NCBI GenBank assembly: GCA_946894095.1
Contig: OX335649.1
Coordinates: 10,496,001 to 10,560,000 of the forward strand
DNA length: 64,000 nt
Direction: 5' to 3'
DNA from: Incurvaria masculella
Taxonomy: Eukaryota; Arthropoda; Insecta; Lepidoptera; Incurvariidae
This document shows, piece by piece, positions 1 to 41,900 of this stretch (position 1 is its first letter; every line of letters starts with the position of its first letter). Under the pieces are notes generated by a model. That model had not been told where the DNA came from, ran no database searches, and saw nothing but the letters and a program-made list of their open reading frames with translations. Made by a program: the position numbers and the translations under genes.

Positions 1-289
1 AGAGAAATAGTGGACAACATTTTAAGAATGTATGTTTTTCTAGAGGGCTGCCAAATTTGAATTACTAGAAGTATATGCACTGACTATAGAATAAGTCACT
101 TCATATCATCCCAGAAGGTAACCACGCACGCAGAATAATAACAAAAAACTTCCAACCTTTGACAACCTGTCAAATTTTAATGAAATATCGGAGCATGGCA
201 CTATTATATCATAAAATAAATGTAAATTTGTCTATAATCAAACAAAAGTATTTATGCTTTTATACATGATTTGTCTGTTTTTTTTATAT

Positions 290-691
290 TTATGCAACCT
301 GACATTGATGGCTAATACCACATAACTACCGTAATGATATTAGCCCAGCACACCACATTTCCGAAGGAATTAGGTGCCATGCCAGGACCTTCCATTTATG
401 AGTACGGCTACATTTAACTGGATGGAAAACACGGACAATTCTTCATTGTCTCTTCGAGCATTGTTTCATCCAATGCCATGGTACCAACCCGGGCGGGCTT
501 AAACCCTACCACCCAGAAGGGGAAGGTGACCAACAGTTTCACATGTATTCCGAACCATGGAGCTGCTCCTTTCGTGACGAAATGAACCTATCCAACTCAG
601 AATGAGAAATAAAGTTCTGCATGAACAGTGCGATCATTTGAACCCAAACCTCTGGTATGCTATGCTAGTCCCGGCACCACTAGGCTACGAG
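290..691 (-). mobile_element. SINE with tRNA-like head
   Basis: Minus-strand copy. Its head (CGTAGCCTAGTGGTGCC and GGTTTGGGTTCAAATG) lies at 640-691, the shared body lies below, and the A-rich tail is near 280-290. Confidence 0.78.
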
Positions 692-1867
692 CGTTTGCAC
701 CAAAAAAAGTACTGGTCATCAATCAGAAAAGAATAGTAAAAAACGTTTTTAAAAACAAGCTTGTAATAAGATTTCAAAAAAAAAAAAAAAATCTTATCTT
801 GTTACCACGTGGCATCTGACAAAAGGTATCATGGGTCAAAACCTTGCAAATGACTCCACTTACCTATAAATAAATGTTGTCGGCCCATGTGTCGAACACC
901 ATGTATAATGCTGTATAACTTGATAAAATGGTGGTATAAGTTTTAATTAATAAAAAAAATATATGTGTTAGGCATATTGGCATTGATTGTAAAGTGATAA
1001 GAAAACTCATTGATTAAGAAGAAATCATAATTAAGCCTTTCATTTTTCTTGAATTTCAATTTAAACAGTTAGAAATACATTTACCAGCATATCTACTCAG
1101 AGAAGCGAAATCGAAAAGTTCTCGTGTTCGCTTTTGTCAAACTCTATGCAGGAAAAAGATGCCTACTTTTTTCTACATACATTTTACGGAAACGACCACG
1201 AAAACTTCTCGTGTTCGCTTGCATGAGTAGACCCCTGTGCTTGTGCTCATGGAACGAATATGAAAAGTATGAATCCGAGTAGCGGCCATCAGCTATGTGT
1301 ACATTTATGTAAAAAAAATATCTACATCTTTTTTATACTTTGCGGATGACAGCTACTCGCCCTCAGATGAGTCGCGTGCTTACCAGTGAAAGAGATTTAA
1401 TTTTTTTTTAATTTTACAAATGTCGGTTTACACAACTTAGCAACACTATTTTTGAACAAACACATTGCACCTATACTGTTGCAATTCGATTATTGTCCCT
1501 TTGTTGTTCTTGTACATCCTATTTCTATGGTCTTACCACCATGAACAGCTTTCAGGCATGCTTAGACTAATAAACAATCATTAGATTTTTTTGGATGAAA
1601 CAGATTCCTTTTCGTGTTAGTAAATGCGGGGATCGGGATTGCAATTATGTGTTTTAATCTTCCCGACCACTGACTTGAGCGATTGAAACTTATTAGTATG
1701 GCGGCAGTGTAGCCAGGAGTTTGTGGAAAACGTGTTACTGTTAATAGTCCGCTTACGAATTTGGGACGCTCAACGTTGCATGTTCGTTGCACTAAATAAC
1801 GTTCTGTGAAGTTCTTTTATGTTCTTACATGTTATTGGAACATAAATACATCAGTAGTAAGAGGATT
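692..1867. other. No recognisable feature
   Basis: AT-rich DNA with a poly(A) run at 778-791 and two similar words TTCTCGTGTTCGCTT (1120 and 1207). No coding potential seen. Confidence 0.5.
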
Positions 1868-2049
1868 CATAATTGAACTCACTCGCCGGCGCTGCCGCCT
1901 TTGTATGCCACGCCACCCTCATACAACGAGTTTCGGCTGCTACTGCCGTGCGTCGAACGCTCACTGGTAGAGCACAACGTGAAGCGCAACCAGCAACACT
2001 TGGTGGAAGCACGCCCTGGACGCGTAATCTCCACATGCAGTAATTTGTA
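1868..2049 (+). other. GC-rich block sharing sequence with 61.8-61.9 kb
   Basis: The GAACTCACTCGCCGGCGCTG motif and a following GAGTTTCGG(C/T)TGCTA segment recur, inverted, at about 61800-61880. Although it has an open plus frame (LPPLYATPPSYNEFRLLLPC onward, stopping at 2049), its frame does not connect to the exon at 2067 by any GT-AG I can see. I treat it as a dispersed repeat fragment rather than coding. Confidence 0.35.
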
Positions 2050-2066
2050 ATGTGTTGTGTCGGTAG

Positions 2067-2230
2067 GCGAGGAGGTGACGCTGCGGCGGTACCCGTCGAG
2101 TGTGGAGGGTGTGGTGAGGTCGTGGGTCGAGCGCTTCCCACATACAGACGTGGACGACATGCTCGAGCGCATCGCGGAGTGCGACCAACAACATTTCGAG
2201 CAGTTGAGGGAGCTCGCTGCTTCCACGTGA
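2067..2230 (+). CDS. Possible last exon of an unidentified plus-strand gene
   Basis: After a T/G-rich tract ending TCGGTAG, the frame reads EEVTLRRYPSSVEGVVRSWV, then ERFPHTDVDDMLERIAECDQ and QHFEQLRELAAST, ending in TGA at 2228-2230. An AATAAA signal follows near 2256. The sequence is amphipathic and GC3-rich, as in NUAK exons, so it may be a genuine C-terminal exon entered in phase 1 from beyond the window. I do not recognise the protein. The region is GC-rich and open in several frames on both strands, so this could be chance or a fragment. Confidence 0.4.
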
Positions 2231-2398
2231 ATATTTTGTAAGGATTTTTTAAAATAATAAATGTAATGTTTGTATAAAGTTGGAATTTTTCCAAAACCTT
2301 TACAAAAAATGTTTTTGTTTTTTGGATTTGCAACTAAATTTCAATCAACATGTTTCCTGGTTGCTGGTTAAGCCAACCTCTATCCACATCTAACACAT

Positions 2399-3311
2399 TT
2401 GCTGAGTTTAGTACAAGACGATTTGCCTCCAACTTCTTCAATCGAAAGGCAGCCGAAACCCCTGCCGCTATTTATCGATAATGTCACTAATATTAGACCG
2501 CTAACAAAATTACTAACTGAAAAGGTAGATGGTTTCTTTGAATTAAAGGTACTACGTAACAACCAAGTAAAAATACAGTGCAAGACAATCGAAGCCTACA
2601 AAACAATTACAAAGGAACTGGATGCCAAGAACACTGAGTATTATACCTATAAACCCAAACAAGACAGGACCTTCAAAGTAATCCTAAAAAATATGCACCC
2701 GTCCACTGACATTGAAGACATCAAAGAAGCACTTGGCTCCCTAGACCACAAAGTTACCAATATATGGAACATCAAACAAGTAACCACTAGACATGTTTGT
2801 AATAGAACTAGAACAAAATCCTAATAACAAGCAAATCTACAACATGAAGACTCTCTTAAACTGCCGAATAAAATTTGACCATGCTTCCACTGACTGCAAG
2901 CGCAAAGAACGAACGGATGATGTCGAATGCGCCCTTTGCAACGGAAATCATACAGTCAACTATAAAGGTTGTGCAGTATACAAGGAACTCCAAAAGCAAA
3001 GACATCCACCGCTCCGTACTAAGGTATCTTCAGAGAAAAACAGCCAAACGAATGACCACCCATCAACCCTCCCAGGCAGGCAAAACAAAACATATGCCGA
3101 AGTAACCCTCAACAATCCAATGCAAACCCAAAATAATCAGCCACACCATCAACAGCAAGCAACTACTGTCGAACAAAATGAGCAAACAGTGAACTCCAAC
3201 TCCAGTGACTTCAAACAGCTCATGGATATGTTTAAACAAATGATGCAACAAATGAGACGCAACCTGCTGTTGAGCTTCATGTCTGAAATGCGTCCACATT
3301 TAAACCATTAA
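2399..3311 (+). pseudogene. LINE ORF1 (gag-like, pre-C2HC and zinc knuckles), broken
   Basis: The first frame (2399-2824) gives LPLFIDNVTNIRPLTKLLTE and FKVILKNMHPSTDIEDIKEA, typical of Jockey-type ORF1 pre-C2HC domains. Near 2793 the frame shifts to MFVIELEQNPNNKQIYNMKT, and only part of the zinc-knuckle region remains (DVECALCNGNHTVNYKGC). A Gln/Asn-rich end stops at 3311. Confidence 0.82.
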
Positions 3312-5961
3312 AGATTGCAATGTGGAATGCCAATGGACTGTCAAACCATACTCTCGAAGTAAAATTATTCCTCTACTCAAACAACATGGACATCATGCTT
3401 GTATCGGAGACTCACTTCACTGAAAAGAGCTATTTCAAAGTGCAGAAGTACAAAACCTATAGGGGAAAATATCCCCCACAACACAGGGAATCCTAGTGTG
3501 GGGGTTATGAATCAAACTGTATGTGAAATGCATTTTTGGAAAAATAAAGAAATTAAAAAAAATTAAATTATTATCACACAAACCATCCCGATGCCTCAGC
3601 TCATGCGGGCTCGGCCCTCCTAATCAAGGAAGACATAAAGCACTTTGTTACTAATTCATATTGCAGCAACGAAATACAAGCCACAAGCATCGTCATTGCT
3701 AGTTCCCAAGGACCTTTAACAATTTCCGCTCTGTAGATGCCTCCTAAGCATAACCTAAAAAGTGAAACCTACACGACCTTCTTCAAAACTCTCGGAGAGA
3801 AGTTTATAGCTGGCGGCGACTATAACACAAAGCACACTGACTGGGGATCAAGAATTACAACGGCGAAAGGAAGAGAACTTAAAAAGACAGTCCTGCAACT
3901 GAATTTAAAAGTTGCATCCACTGGCGAACCAACATACTGGCCAAGCGATGTCAAAAAGAAACCAGATTTAGTAGATTTCTTCGTCACAAAAGGTCTACCT
4001 ATATCGTCCCTGAGTTGCAATTCTTGTTTTGAACTATCGTCTGATCACTCTGTCATACTAGCAGAGCTACACAACGATCCTGTGAAAGTCACAAAACCAT
4101 GTAAACTACATAGCAGAAAGACAGATTGGATCAAATTCCGGAAGCTCTTAGAAAACACGATGGACACACATATTCCGCTCAATTCTGATATGGATATAAT
4201 TGAGGCTGTGGAGAGTTTCAACAAATTAATTCAATCAGCAGCCTGGACTGCCACACCGAATTATTACAGATACTATTCCACTTACCCACAGGCTGTTAGA
4301 GACCTAGTACAAGAAAAGAGATGAGCTAGAAAAAGATGGCATGAGACTAAATATCCTCACGACAAAAACATTCTCAACATCTCGACGAAAAAACTTAAAA
4401 TGACTCTAATAAAAATTAGAAACGAAAACATGGAATGTCTCCCCTCCGAAGTAATGATGGGACATGGGCTAGAAGTGACTCCGAAAAAGCAAACTTGTTT
4501 GCAAAACACTTATCTGAAGTCTTCTCGCCCAATCCTGATACAGGATCGACTAAAGTAGATGAAGTAATGAAGACTTTGTCTGCGACCTACCACCGTGCAA
4601 ATACAATCGAACCATTTTCTAAAAACGATGTTTGACTTGCAATAAAAAAGCTAGCTCTTTATAAAGCTCCCGGCTATGACCTAATAACGGCTAAGGTTTT
4701 GAAGGAATTTCCCAACATCGGCATTGCATTCCGGACTCAGACTTATAACGCTATTCTAAGACACCAGTTTATCCCCACACAATGGAAAATAGCAGAAATA
4801 ATACTCATACTGAAACCCGGAAAGGAACCTGACAATGTCACTTCATATCGACCGATAAGTCTGCTTCCCATCGCATCCAAAGTATTAGAAATCCTCCTCA
4901 TGAGAAGGCTCTCACCTGAGATTGCCAAATCAGAACTCCTTCCGTCGCATCAATTTGGATTTCGAGCGGCACACAGTACAATCGAACAGGCACATAGACT
5001 GGTCTCAAAGGTCAATGATGCCTTCGAATACAAGGAATACTGCTCGGCCGCATTTCTGGACATTTCTCAAGCTTTTGACCGTGTATGGCATGATGGCCTA
5101 CTTTTTAAAATACTAAAGACCCTTCCTCCAAGTTATTTTTTACTCATGAAATCATACCTAAATCAGCGACACTTTTATGTAAAGCATGGAGAGGACAGAA
5201 CAGAATTACAGACAATCAAAGGAGGAGTTCCCCAGGGAAGTGTACTGGGCCCAATCTTATACCTCATATACACCTTCGACTTACCGGCGACCAAAGAAGT
5301 ACTTGTAGGTACATTTGCAGACGACACATCTCTCATAGCTACCCATAAAAATCCTGGTAACGCATCAGTTTTGCTTCAAAGAAATCTCAACTTGGTCTCC
5401 GAATGGTTGAAAGACTGGCGCATTAGGGCAAATGAGACAAAGTCAGTGCACGTTACCTTTTCCCTCAGACACGGCCAATGCCCACCCGTTGAGTTAAACG
5501 GAATACAAATACCCGACTGTGAGGAAGTGCGCTATCTGGGAATATGCCTAGACCGACGCCTTACTTGGATGAAGCATATTTTTACCAAGAGGAAAGCACT
5601 AAGTATGCAACTAAGAAAACTGTATTGGCTAATGGCTCGCAATTCAAAACTATCTATGGACAACAAAACTTCTCATCTACAAGTGTGTACTTAAACCTGT
5701 GTGGTCCTACGGGATAGAGTTGTTTGGAACTGCAGCTGCAAGATGCTGCGTATGATCACAAACACGCCGTGGTATATGACCAACTCTCAACTTCATCGCG
5801 ACCTAAAGATACCAACGGTTAAGGAGGAAATAACGAATAAACTTAAATCCTATGCAAAACGCATACAGAAGCATCCCAACCAACTGGCCTGCAAATTTAT
5901 GGATAATTCCACCCCCACCTTCTGCAGAATTAAAAGAATAGCTCCCCAAGACCTTATATAG
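3312..5961 (+). pseudogene. LINE ORF2 (endonuclease and reverse transcriptase), broken
   Basis: The endonuclease start is IAMWNANGLSNHTLEVKLFL and LVSETHF (about 3316-3420). A roughly 100-bp AT-rich stretch then interrupts it (about 3480-3590). The endonuclease resumes with GGDYNTKHTDWGSR and SSDHSVILAEL (3737-4324). RT motifs include SYRPISLLPIASKVLE, QFGFRAAHST, GGVPQGSVLGP and the catalytic FADD in GTFADDTSL (4699-5694). The C-terminal frame continues to 5961. In-frame stops occur at 4633 and 5692 and shifts elsewhere. Confidence 0.88.
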
Positions 5962-6165
5962 ATCTGAACATTCATATAAGACCACAGAAACATATGGATT
6001 AGCCACTGGGCTAATACCATGCAAGACCGAAAGACATTTTATAAACTCTAGCTAAATGCCTGCATAGGCAGATCGCCAGATTAAAGGGAGATAAAAAAAA
6101 AACATGTTTACATACCGGTTCCATCTCAATATGCATGGTGCGAATGCATCCCTTCACAACTTTAA

Positions 6166-6680
6166 GGGGCACAGCACGGTACATAACCGTGCTGTTTCAC
6201 TCTGGGAGCTTCTCCGTTTCAAAGAATAAGACAGGCTCCGTGATGAAGAAGATGCAACATGTCCACAAAAAAGACAATGTGCGTAGTGTATGATTTGGTA
6301 AGATTTACGAAAATTTTAATTTCAAAACGACTTATAGCTAAAAGTAAACCACGACCGCTGTAGTAAAAAATCTAACAAAAACCAAATAGATCATAAATCT
6401 TGATTAAATAAGCTGTGTCTGATGACTAATCTTTTTTCGATGTTCTTAATTTATCATTGCGTAATCCACCTCCAAAGTTATTGTATAAAACGCGCGAAAA
6501 ATTCGAACTTTCGGACCTTATAACTTAGAAACCAAACACAATTTTACAATGCCAATGGTCATCAGACATCTAGTTCGATCAAATAAAGCTATTTTGAGCA
6601 AAATTTTGGATCTCTAACAAGAAATATGGGCGTGATCTTCTTTCCCCTTTTGTATTGGGAGATGAGCGGGTTGGGCCACC
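6166..6680 (+). mobile_element. TTAA MITE family A, second copy
   Basis: This matches the 47.6-kb element in the opposite orientation, including CACGGTAC..ACCGTGCTG, CCGTGATGA and GAGCGGGTTGGGCCACC. It ends at TTAA (6681-6684) and probably starts after TTAA at 6162-6165 with a small deletion near its left end. Confidence 0.82.
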
Positions 6681-7289
6681 TTAAGGGAGGTAAATCTGTG
6701 AAGAATAATAAACTGTTTACAAAATTAATGCTAGGGAAATGTTAATCTTCAAAAAGCTTATATTATATTTTGGAACTATCAATTGAAAGTTTGAGACCAA
6801 ACAGTTTTGACGGCTGTGCTGCATTATTAATGATTTGATTTTTAAAAAAGTTACTTTAATACTAATTATTTAAAGAAAATAAAGACCCGGGTAAGGTTAG
6901 GCACTCTTAAAATACATTTCATTTTGACTATTAAACTATTTTGCGCTATTTATTTATTTTGGCATTGATTTTTTTAGTAAATATTTCATGTCATTTTTTT
7001 ATAAAAATGGTTCAGTTTCTGATACAGATTAATCTCCTTTAAGGAAGTGTAGGGATCCTATTGCGGCCCCACATACTAATGCCTGGAAGTGCCTTATGCC
7101 TTAGTCCAGTAGACGCGGGCCTTTATATTGACACAGGCCGTTGACAAGAGCTGTATCGGTAAGAAAGATACCCATGAATTTCATGACGATTCTGCTCATA
7201 GTAAAATTCTAGGGACATCTGCAATGATTAGGAAGGGTCGGACATCTGGTAGTTAAGAAGGGGTCAATTTGTAAAAAAACTCTAAACTC

Positions 7290-7540
7290 GACATGAATGG
7301 CTATTGCCACACATACTGTCATGTTCTTAGCCCAACACACCTAATAGGAACTATGTAGGTCCCATCCCAGGGCCTTCCTTATATTGCATTGAACTGGATG
7401 GAACATAGACAATTTTTATTACCACTTCGACCATCGTGCGTTCAATGCGATGGTACCGACCTGGGTGGGATTAATTCTACCGCCCAGTAAGGAAGGGGAC
7501 ATACAGTTTTACGTGGAATCCAAACCACAAACAAGAAATC
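7290..7540 (-). mobile_element. SINE body fragment
   Basis: Minus-strand copy of the shared SINE body (GGCCTTCCTTATATTGCA, GAACTGGATGGAA, ACCATCGTGC). The head is missing. Confidence 0.75.
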
Positions 7541-8117
7541 CTTAAGTTACCTCTTATGACATGCATGGGAAGTGGGAGCACCTGTACTTGTTTGTACCTA
7601 ACCCTACTCTCTAACTAAGAGCATTAGTTTCGAAGATCTCAATAACAGTCTGTAGATAAGGTAGGAGTTTCCGTAGCCTACATAATGCGATCAAGTGAGT
7701 ATCATAAAAATCAAACGAAATTATAGTTTCTTCTATTTAATATGCACATAGAATTTAAAATAATAATACAAGGGTGACTATTTTTTACCGGCAGAAGGTT
7801 CATCCTAATACATAAAATTCAAATCCTGTCAGAGCTCAGTTGATTTTTTTAAGGTTGAAGATTTAATAATTTCACCACACAAATAAGTTAAAAATAATAA
7901 ATAAGCATACACCTCAACATCATCTAATGGACAATAATTTAAGTAATTCATGAATAATTGAAAATTTGTGCAACTAACACTGTCACATGGTTTGTTAGTC
8001 AGGATTGTAGTAAAAAAAATTGCATCCAAATTTTCTATTGGCATTTTGTCCTTTGATCACGGTTTTATATATCAGCTTAATTTTATGGAAGTATGCCGGT
8101 AACAAGAATCAAGTTAA

Positions 8118-8479
8118 GGATGTTCCGACCCATACAATATTTTTTTTTACACAGAACGCAAAAAGTATTGCACTTTAAGGCACGAATTCGTCAAAAATAT
8201 GAAATATAGCCGTAGTAGTTGCAGCGAAAATATATTCACAATTTCAGGTTTAATGGTTTCGTTGTAATTGCCGATTAGAAGTTTTACACCGTTAGATGGC
8301 GCTGTTAAATAAAAATCGTATTTAAATAAATTGTAACAAAACCCATAATCCTGAAATTGTGAAATTGTTTTCGCTGCAAGTAATATGACTATATTAAACT
8401 TTTATTATTAATTCGTGGCTTAAAGTGCAATACTTTTTGCGGTATGTGTGCAAACAACTTTATATGGGTCGGAACGACC
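8118..8479. mobile_element. TTAA-flanked foldback MITE (family B)
   Basis: A 362-bp element with long imperfect inverted arms. The outer ends read GG..GTTCCGACCCATA, and inside them CGCAAAAAGTATTGCACTTT, GCAGCGAAAA and the ATTCACAATTTCAGG arm are mirrored at 8330-8475. TTAA lies at both ends (8114-8117 and 8480-8483). Confidence 0.82.
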
Positions 8480-8483
8480 TTAA

Positions 8484-9269
8484 GATTAAAAAGCAGAAAA
8501 TTTGGTGTTCGAGATTCAACAAGTTGTCTAGAATATTATAATACATCGCTTATTCTAATAACATTATCAATCTAAGCACCATTCTATTCGATTACAATAG
8601 CATTATCTTGACTTAGTGATTCAATTAATATATTGTCTAAGTTAATGGATACAAATTAAACTTAAAACCTGTTTAAAGTGAATTATAGAAAATTAGAAAA
8701 ACTCTTATAAATAACAATCGGTGATTCAACACTTTTTTAAGAAGGTAGTTTAAACTAACGTGTGATCTTGATATTTCGAAATAAATAAATAAATTAATTA
8801 AAACAAAATATTTACTCGCTAGTCAATTCAAGGCACCTCACATATATTTTATATTGTTAATATAGAGTAATGTAAACGTAATATTCTAAAAAAAGCCGAG
8901 AACTCATTGATTTATGAAATATCACATTTTAAAGTGAATATTCAACAATAGATACACCTGTTATTGTAACAAAGAATACTAGATTCATTGTTTTTTTAAA
9001 TACATAAGACATACTATACACTTCTAAGTACAATTTCTTATCTGTTATTTCATTAAATTACAAAATTGTATATGCTTAGGAACAAAACATAAATAGTAAC
9101 AAATTTAACTCTGTAAACTGGATACTCCATTCATTCTTATAAGATCAATAATTCAACAATAATTAATTTGTTTAAACTTTATCACATGGAGGCTGCGATC
9201 CTATATCTGAATACTGTTTGGCACAAGCGTTAAACAAATGCTGAACCCATATATGTGTATAAAAGAGAC
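8484..9269. other. AT-rich flank, nothing recognised
   Basis: Very AT-rich DNA between the family B MITE and the likely NUAK 3' end. No ORF or repeat recognised. Confidence 0.5.
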
Positions 9270-10185
9270 TTGTTTTTTAAATTTATTTATGTATTCTTTA
9301 TAAAATATAAATTACCAGGTTTAAATTTATTTTAACTACTTGGCTTACAATTTTATGGCACTGCTTCTATGAAACAATATCTTAACCAGATTATAGTTGT
9401 CAAAGAAGAAAAAAGGCAATGCAATTGAGCCAGTTTTCAGAACATATTCTATTAAAAAAAGTTATGGATTTATATACCAGAGAAATTTCAGTCTACCTTG
9501 AAAGGACTTGTTTCAGACAATAAAAATTTAAAGAATATTGGGTGCAATTTTTTGTGCCAATAATTGTGGGTTTCAATGAGGCATAGAAAAAGCAGTTTTA
9601 AACTTGCTATCTTTCATAAATAAACCCCATTGGTCCTTCACACAGGTTTAGTGTGAAGGATCTTTTCATTACCACATAACTTGCTCCAGAGCTACCAGAC
9701 CTGCAAAATAACCCCAGCAGCTACGACGCTGGACGGCTCTCCAAGGTTTAGTGGCAAGATACGTACAAAGCAGTGCCGAAAGAACTTGGGAAAGAAGTAA
9801 GCTGAATCAACAGTCAAGATTACAAATATCTGTACTTCAACAATCCACTATACTTAAAAAAGTATTAGTCATTTCTTGGCAAATAAAGTCATTAACAGTC
9901 AAATAAAGTCTCTTGAAAGAACGACTGTAGTTAATGTTTCTAACTAAATTCGAGTTTTGGTGTTGAAATTCGTTTATCAGGAAGCCTTTAAATTTAGACT
10001 TGGATATCAAAATAAAATGGTATGTTACAAAATTCGTCGATTATAGCCCAGTAAAAAAATTAAAACTACGTAAGTAATCATTAAATGCTTGCAAATGGCC
10101 TGAAAATCTACTTTCCTCTCGATGATTGTGAAGAATTCTGTAGAATGCCCGCTCTTGTCCAATGGAAGAAGTCTAATAATGTCTT
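9270..10185 (-). other. Probable NUAK 3' UTR
   Basis: AT-rich sequence after the NUAK stop with no coding content. The first AATAAA signals on the minus strand after the stop are at 9331-9326 and 9287-9282, so a 3' UTR of about 0.9 kb is possible. A small hairpin (CCTTCACAC...GTGTGAAGG) lies at about 9636-9660. The 3' end is a guess from the signals alone. Confidence 0.35.
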
Positions 10186-39730
<29,545 letters not shown>

Positions 39731-40024
39731 TGTGCTGCAACAATAGACAACAGCGTACATTTGTAAATGTTTTGGTCGTGGACATGAACGCCGCGATGTA
39801 AACAATATTAGTCAGTTGTTGACAACTCGCAGAACTCACAGCTATATATATCCGCATCCAAGCAAACCTCGCATGCATATTTTTTTTCGTGGCCAACTCG
39901 TACCGACATATTTGCACGCATTGAAAACATGATTGAACTTATAGCAAACGTATGAAAAAACTTTTCGGTTTGGCGTCGTACTGCCCCTCCGCGCCGCCGT
40001 CAACCAAGTATGGCTCTACACATG

Positions 40025-40141
40025 CAGCGCATCCTATAACTACGCTTACCATGTTTTTGGCTTTTGACAATTATATTGTCCATTTTGTATATTAGTTGTA
40101 AATACGAGTAAGCTGTAAGTCTTCCAATAAATAAATAAATA
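40025..40141 (+). mobile_element. Short LINE 3' end
   Basis: About 115 bp ending in an (AATA)n tail at 40128-40141, with no coding part. This looks like a heavily truncated LINE insertion just upstream of NUAK exon 1. Confidence 0.4.
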
Positions 40142-40725
40142 CCTCGAAGGTGTCATGCAACTTAACTTACATGCAACGAGCACATAAAATTCCCTATTAA
40201 CATTACATTCAGCATTTTCTCTACGTGTCCTGCGGTTTGATTGTGTCCGGTGATTAAAATTCGGACCAAACATTCACCAGTAAAGCCTCGATCACATATA
40301 GGCGCTTGCATAAAAGCCGCGTGGGATCGAGAGTTAACACGTCTCTATTCTTTTGGCTCTCAACGCTTTCGCTGTGCGCCTTCAAAGTGTTGGTGACCAC
40401 CAACACTTTAGATTACAAAAAAGTGTTGATTTTATTTTGAGTTCCTTTCACGTATAGCAAGGGTACTTACCCTGTGTTATATTACGTATATATTATGTAG
40501 TGCGGTATATAAATTACATGTTATTCTTTATTTTACTTGCACTTATTATTTTTTGAAAGGAACACAGGCCACCGGGAAATTGCCGATCTACGTGAAGGGC
40601 CCTCAGTGAACACCTATTTCGGCTTGTTGCCTATATTCACTCGATGCCTATATTACTTATACTATTGCGTTTTCTGTGATATTAATTGAAATACAAATCT
40701 TATACCATTGCCGCAATGTCAGTTT

Positions 40726-40916
40726 TTAGGGTTCCGTACCCAAAGGGTGCCAACGGAACCCTATTACTAAGCCTCCGCTGTCCGTCCGTCTGTCACAGGG
40801 CTGTATCTCATGGTAGGCAGCGGAATTTTTCGCAAAAAAAATATAAAAATTAAAGGGCGTACGATGGTACGGAACCCTTCGTGTGCGAGTCCGACTCGCA
40901 ATTGGCCGGTTTTATT
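40726..40916 (+). repeat. GGGTTCCGTACC dispersed repeat, internally deleted
   Basis: Both ends are present (GGGTTCCGTACCCAAAGGGT and GAGTCCGACTCGCAATTGGC), but it is about 100 bp shorter than the 62.7-kb copy. Confidence 0.72.
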
Positions 40917-41104
40917 TAATTATCCTGTTGCATTGTAGTAGATCAAACTTGCATGCTTCAACCTTAAAAGTACATATTTTAATAAGTGGCACCTTTATAA
41001 TGTTGTGAAAATTATCAGGCGACTGCCAGCGAGTCGCCTCGGTGCTCGGTGGCGCCATCATTAATAACGCGGCGATGAAAGTAGGCACGCCTGCTACTCG
41101 CAGG

Positions 41105-41352
41105 CACTAATTAAATGTGACTGATTTATATTTCTGGTCAGAAACTTATTTGAATGTAGAGTTCAGGGCTTTTGGCGCCAGAACATGGTCGGATTAAAAC
41201 TCTTAGCTTGCTGTGGAATTCAGCCGTTAGCCATATACCACAGAATAAGTATTGACGTCTGATAATAGCACTATTTAAATCTGACTGATTTGTATTTCCG
41301 ACTAGAAAAATTTGAATGTAGAGTTCAGGGATTTTGGCGGCAAAACGAAGTA
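41105..41352. repeat. Local duplication, about 80 bp x2
   Basis: GACTGATTTATATTTC..TTGAATGTAGAGTTCAGGGC at 41120-41170 is repeated at 41282-41332. Confidence 0.55.
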
Positions 41353-41739
41353 AAATAAAAGATAACCTCCTCCTTTTTTGAAGTCGGTTAAAAATGCGAC
41401 GAAGGCATTGAAAGCCATTCCTTCACCGGACTATCAAAAGTGTATGGAAGAATGGGTTAAGTGTTGGCGTATGTGCATCGCTTCAGACGGTTGTTATTTT
41501 GAAGGTGATAAAATAAATGTATCCGAAAATTAACACATTTTTTTTTTATTTATTAATTCTCGGAACTTTTTGATCATAGTATGTATGGCCTATTGGCAAA
41601 TATTTCCTGACCCTTCGTGGTGGTTAAATTCTATGAAAAGCTAGAAAACATGATTGTTCGGAGATAAAGTTACCGAAAAGCTTTCGAAAAGTTTCAAATC
41701 CATCAATCAAGACAAAGTCTGTCAAGGTTACTAGATACA

Positions 41740-41900
41740 TCGCTACCGCGCGCGAATGTACTCTATAAAGTAGCATTCGTCAAGTCAATTCCCACCCACA
41801 GAAACCCTCCAATACGTCTGCGACTATGTTTGCATGTGGCAAGTTCAATTGGTAGATTTTGAAAATTGGAGACAGCGGGTCCAACAATAAATAATTTCGA
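41740..41900. repeat. Partner of the 20.4-kb repeat, inverted
   Basis: Contains CCACAGAAACCCTCCAATAC and TTGAAAATTGGAGACAG, the reverse-complement counterpart of the intron 19 sequence. Confidence 0.5.

Larger units (their letters stand above)
2399..6102 (+). mobile_element. Broken Jockey-clade non-LTR retrotransposon (LINE)
   Basis: A 5'-truncated LINE that holds gag-like ORF1, an AP-endonuclease region, reverse transcriptase and a poly(A)-like tail (AGATAAAAAAAAAAC, about 6089-6103). Multiple stops and frame changes show it is dead. It lies on the plus strand, opposite to NUAK, and a TTAA MITE copy follows at once. Confidence 0.9.

Noticed and set aside
1851..2333. Minus-strand ORFs of 77-160 codons
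   Set aside because: Their composition (Cys/Arg/Thr/His runs) looks like the reverse of a GC-rich segment. The plus-strand frame at 2067-2230 is more protein-like.
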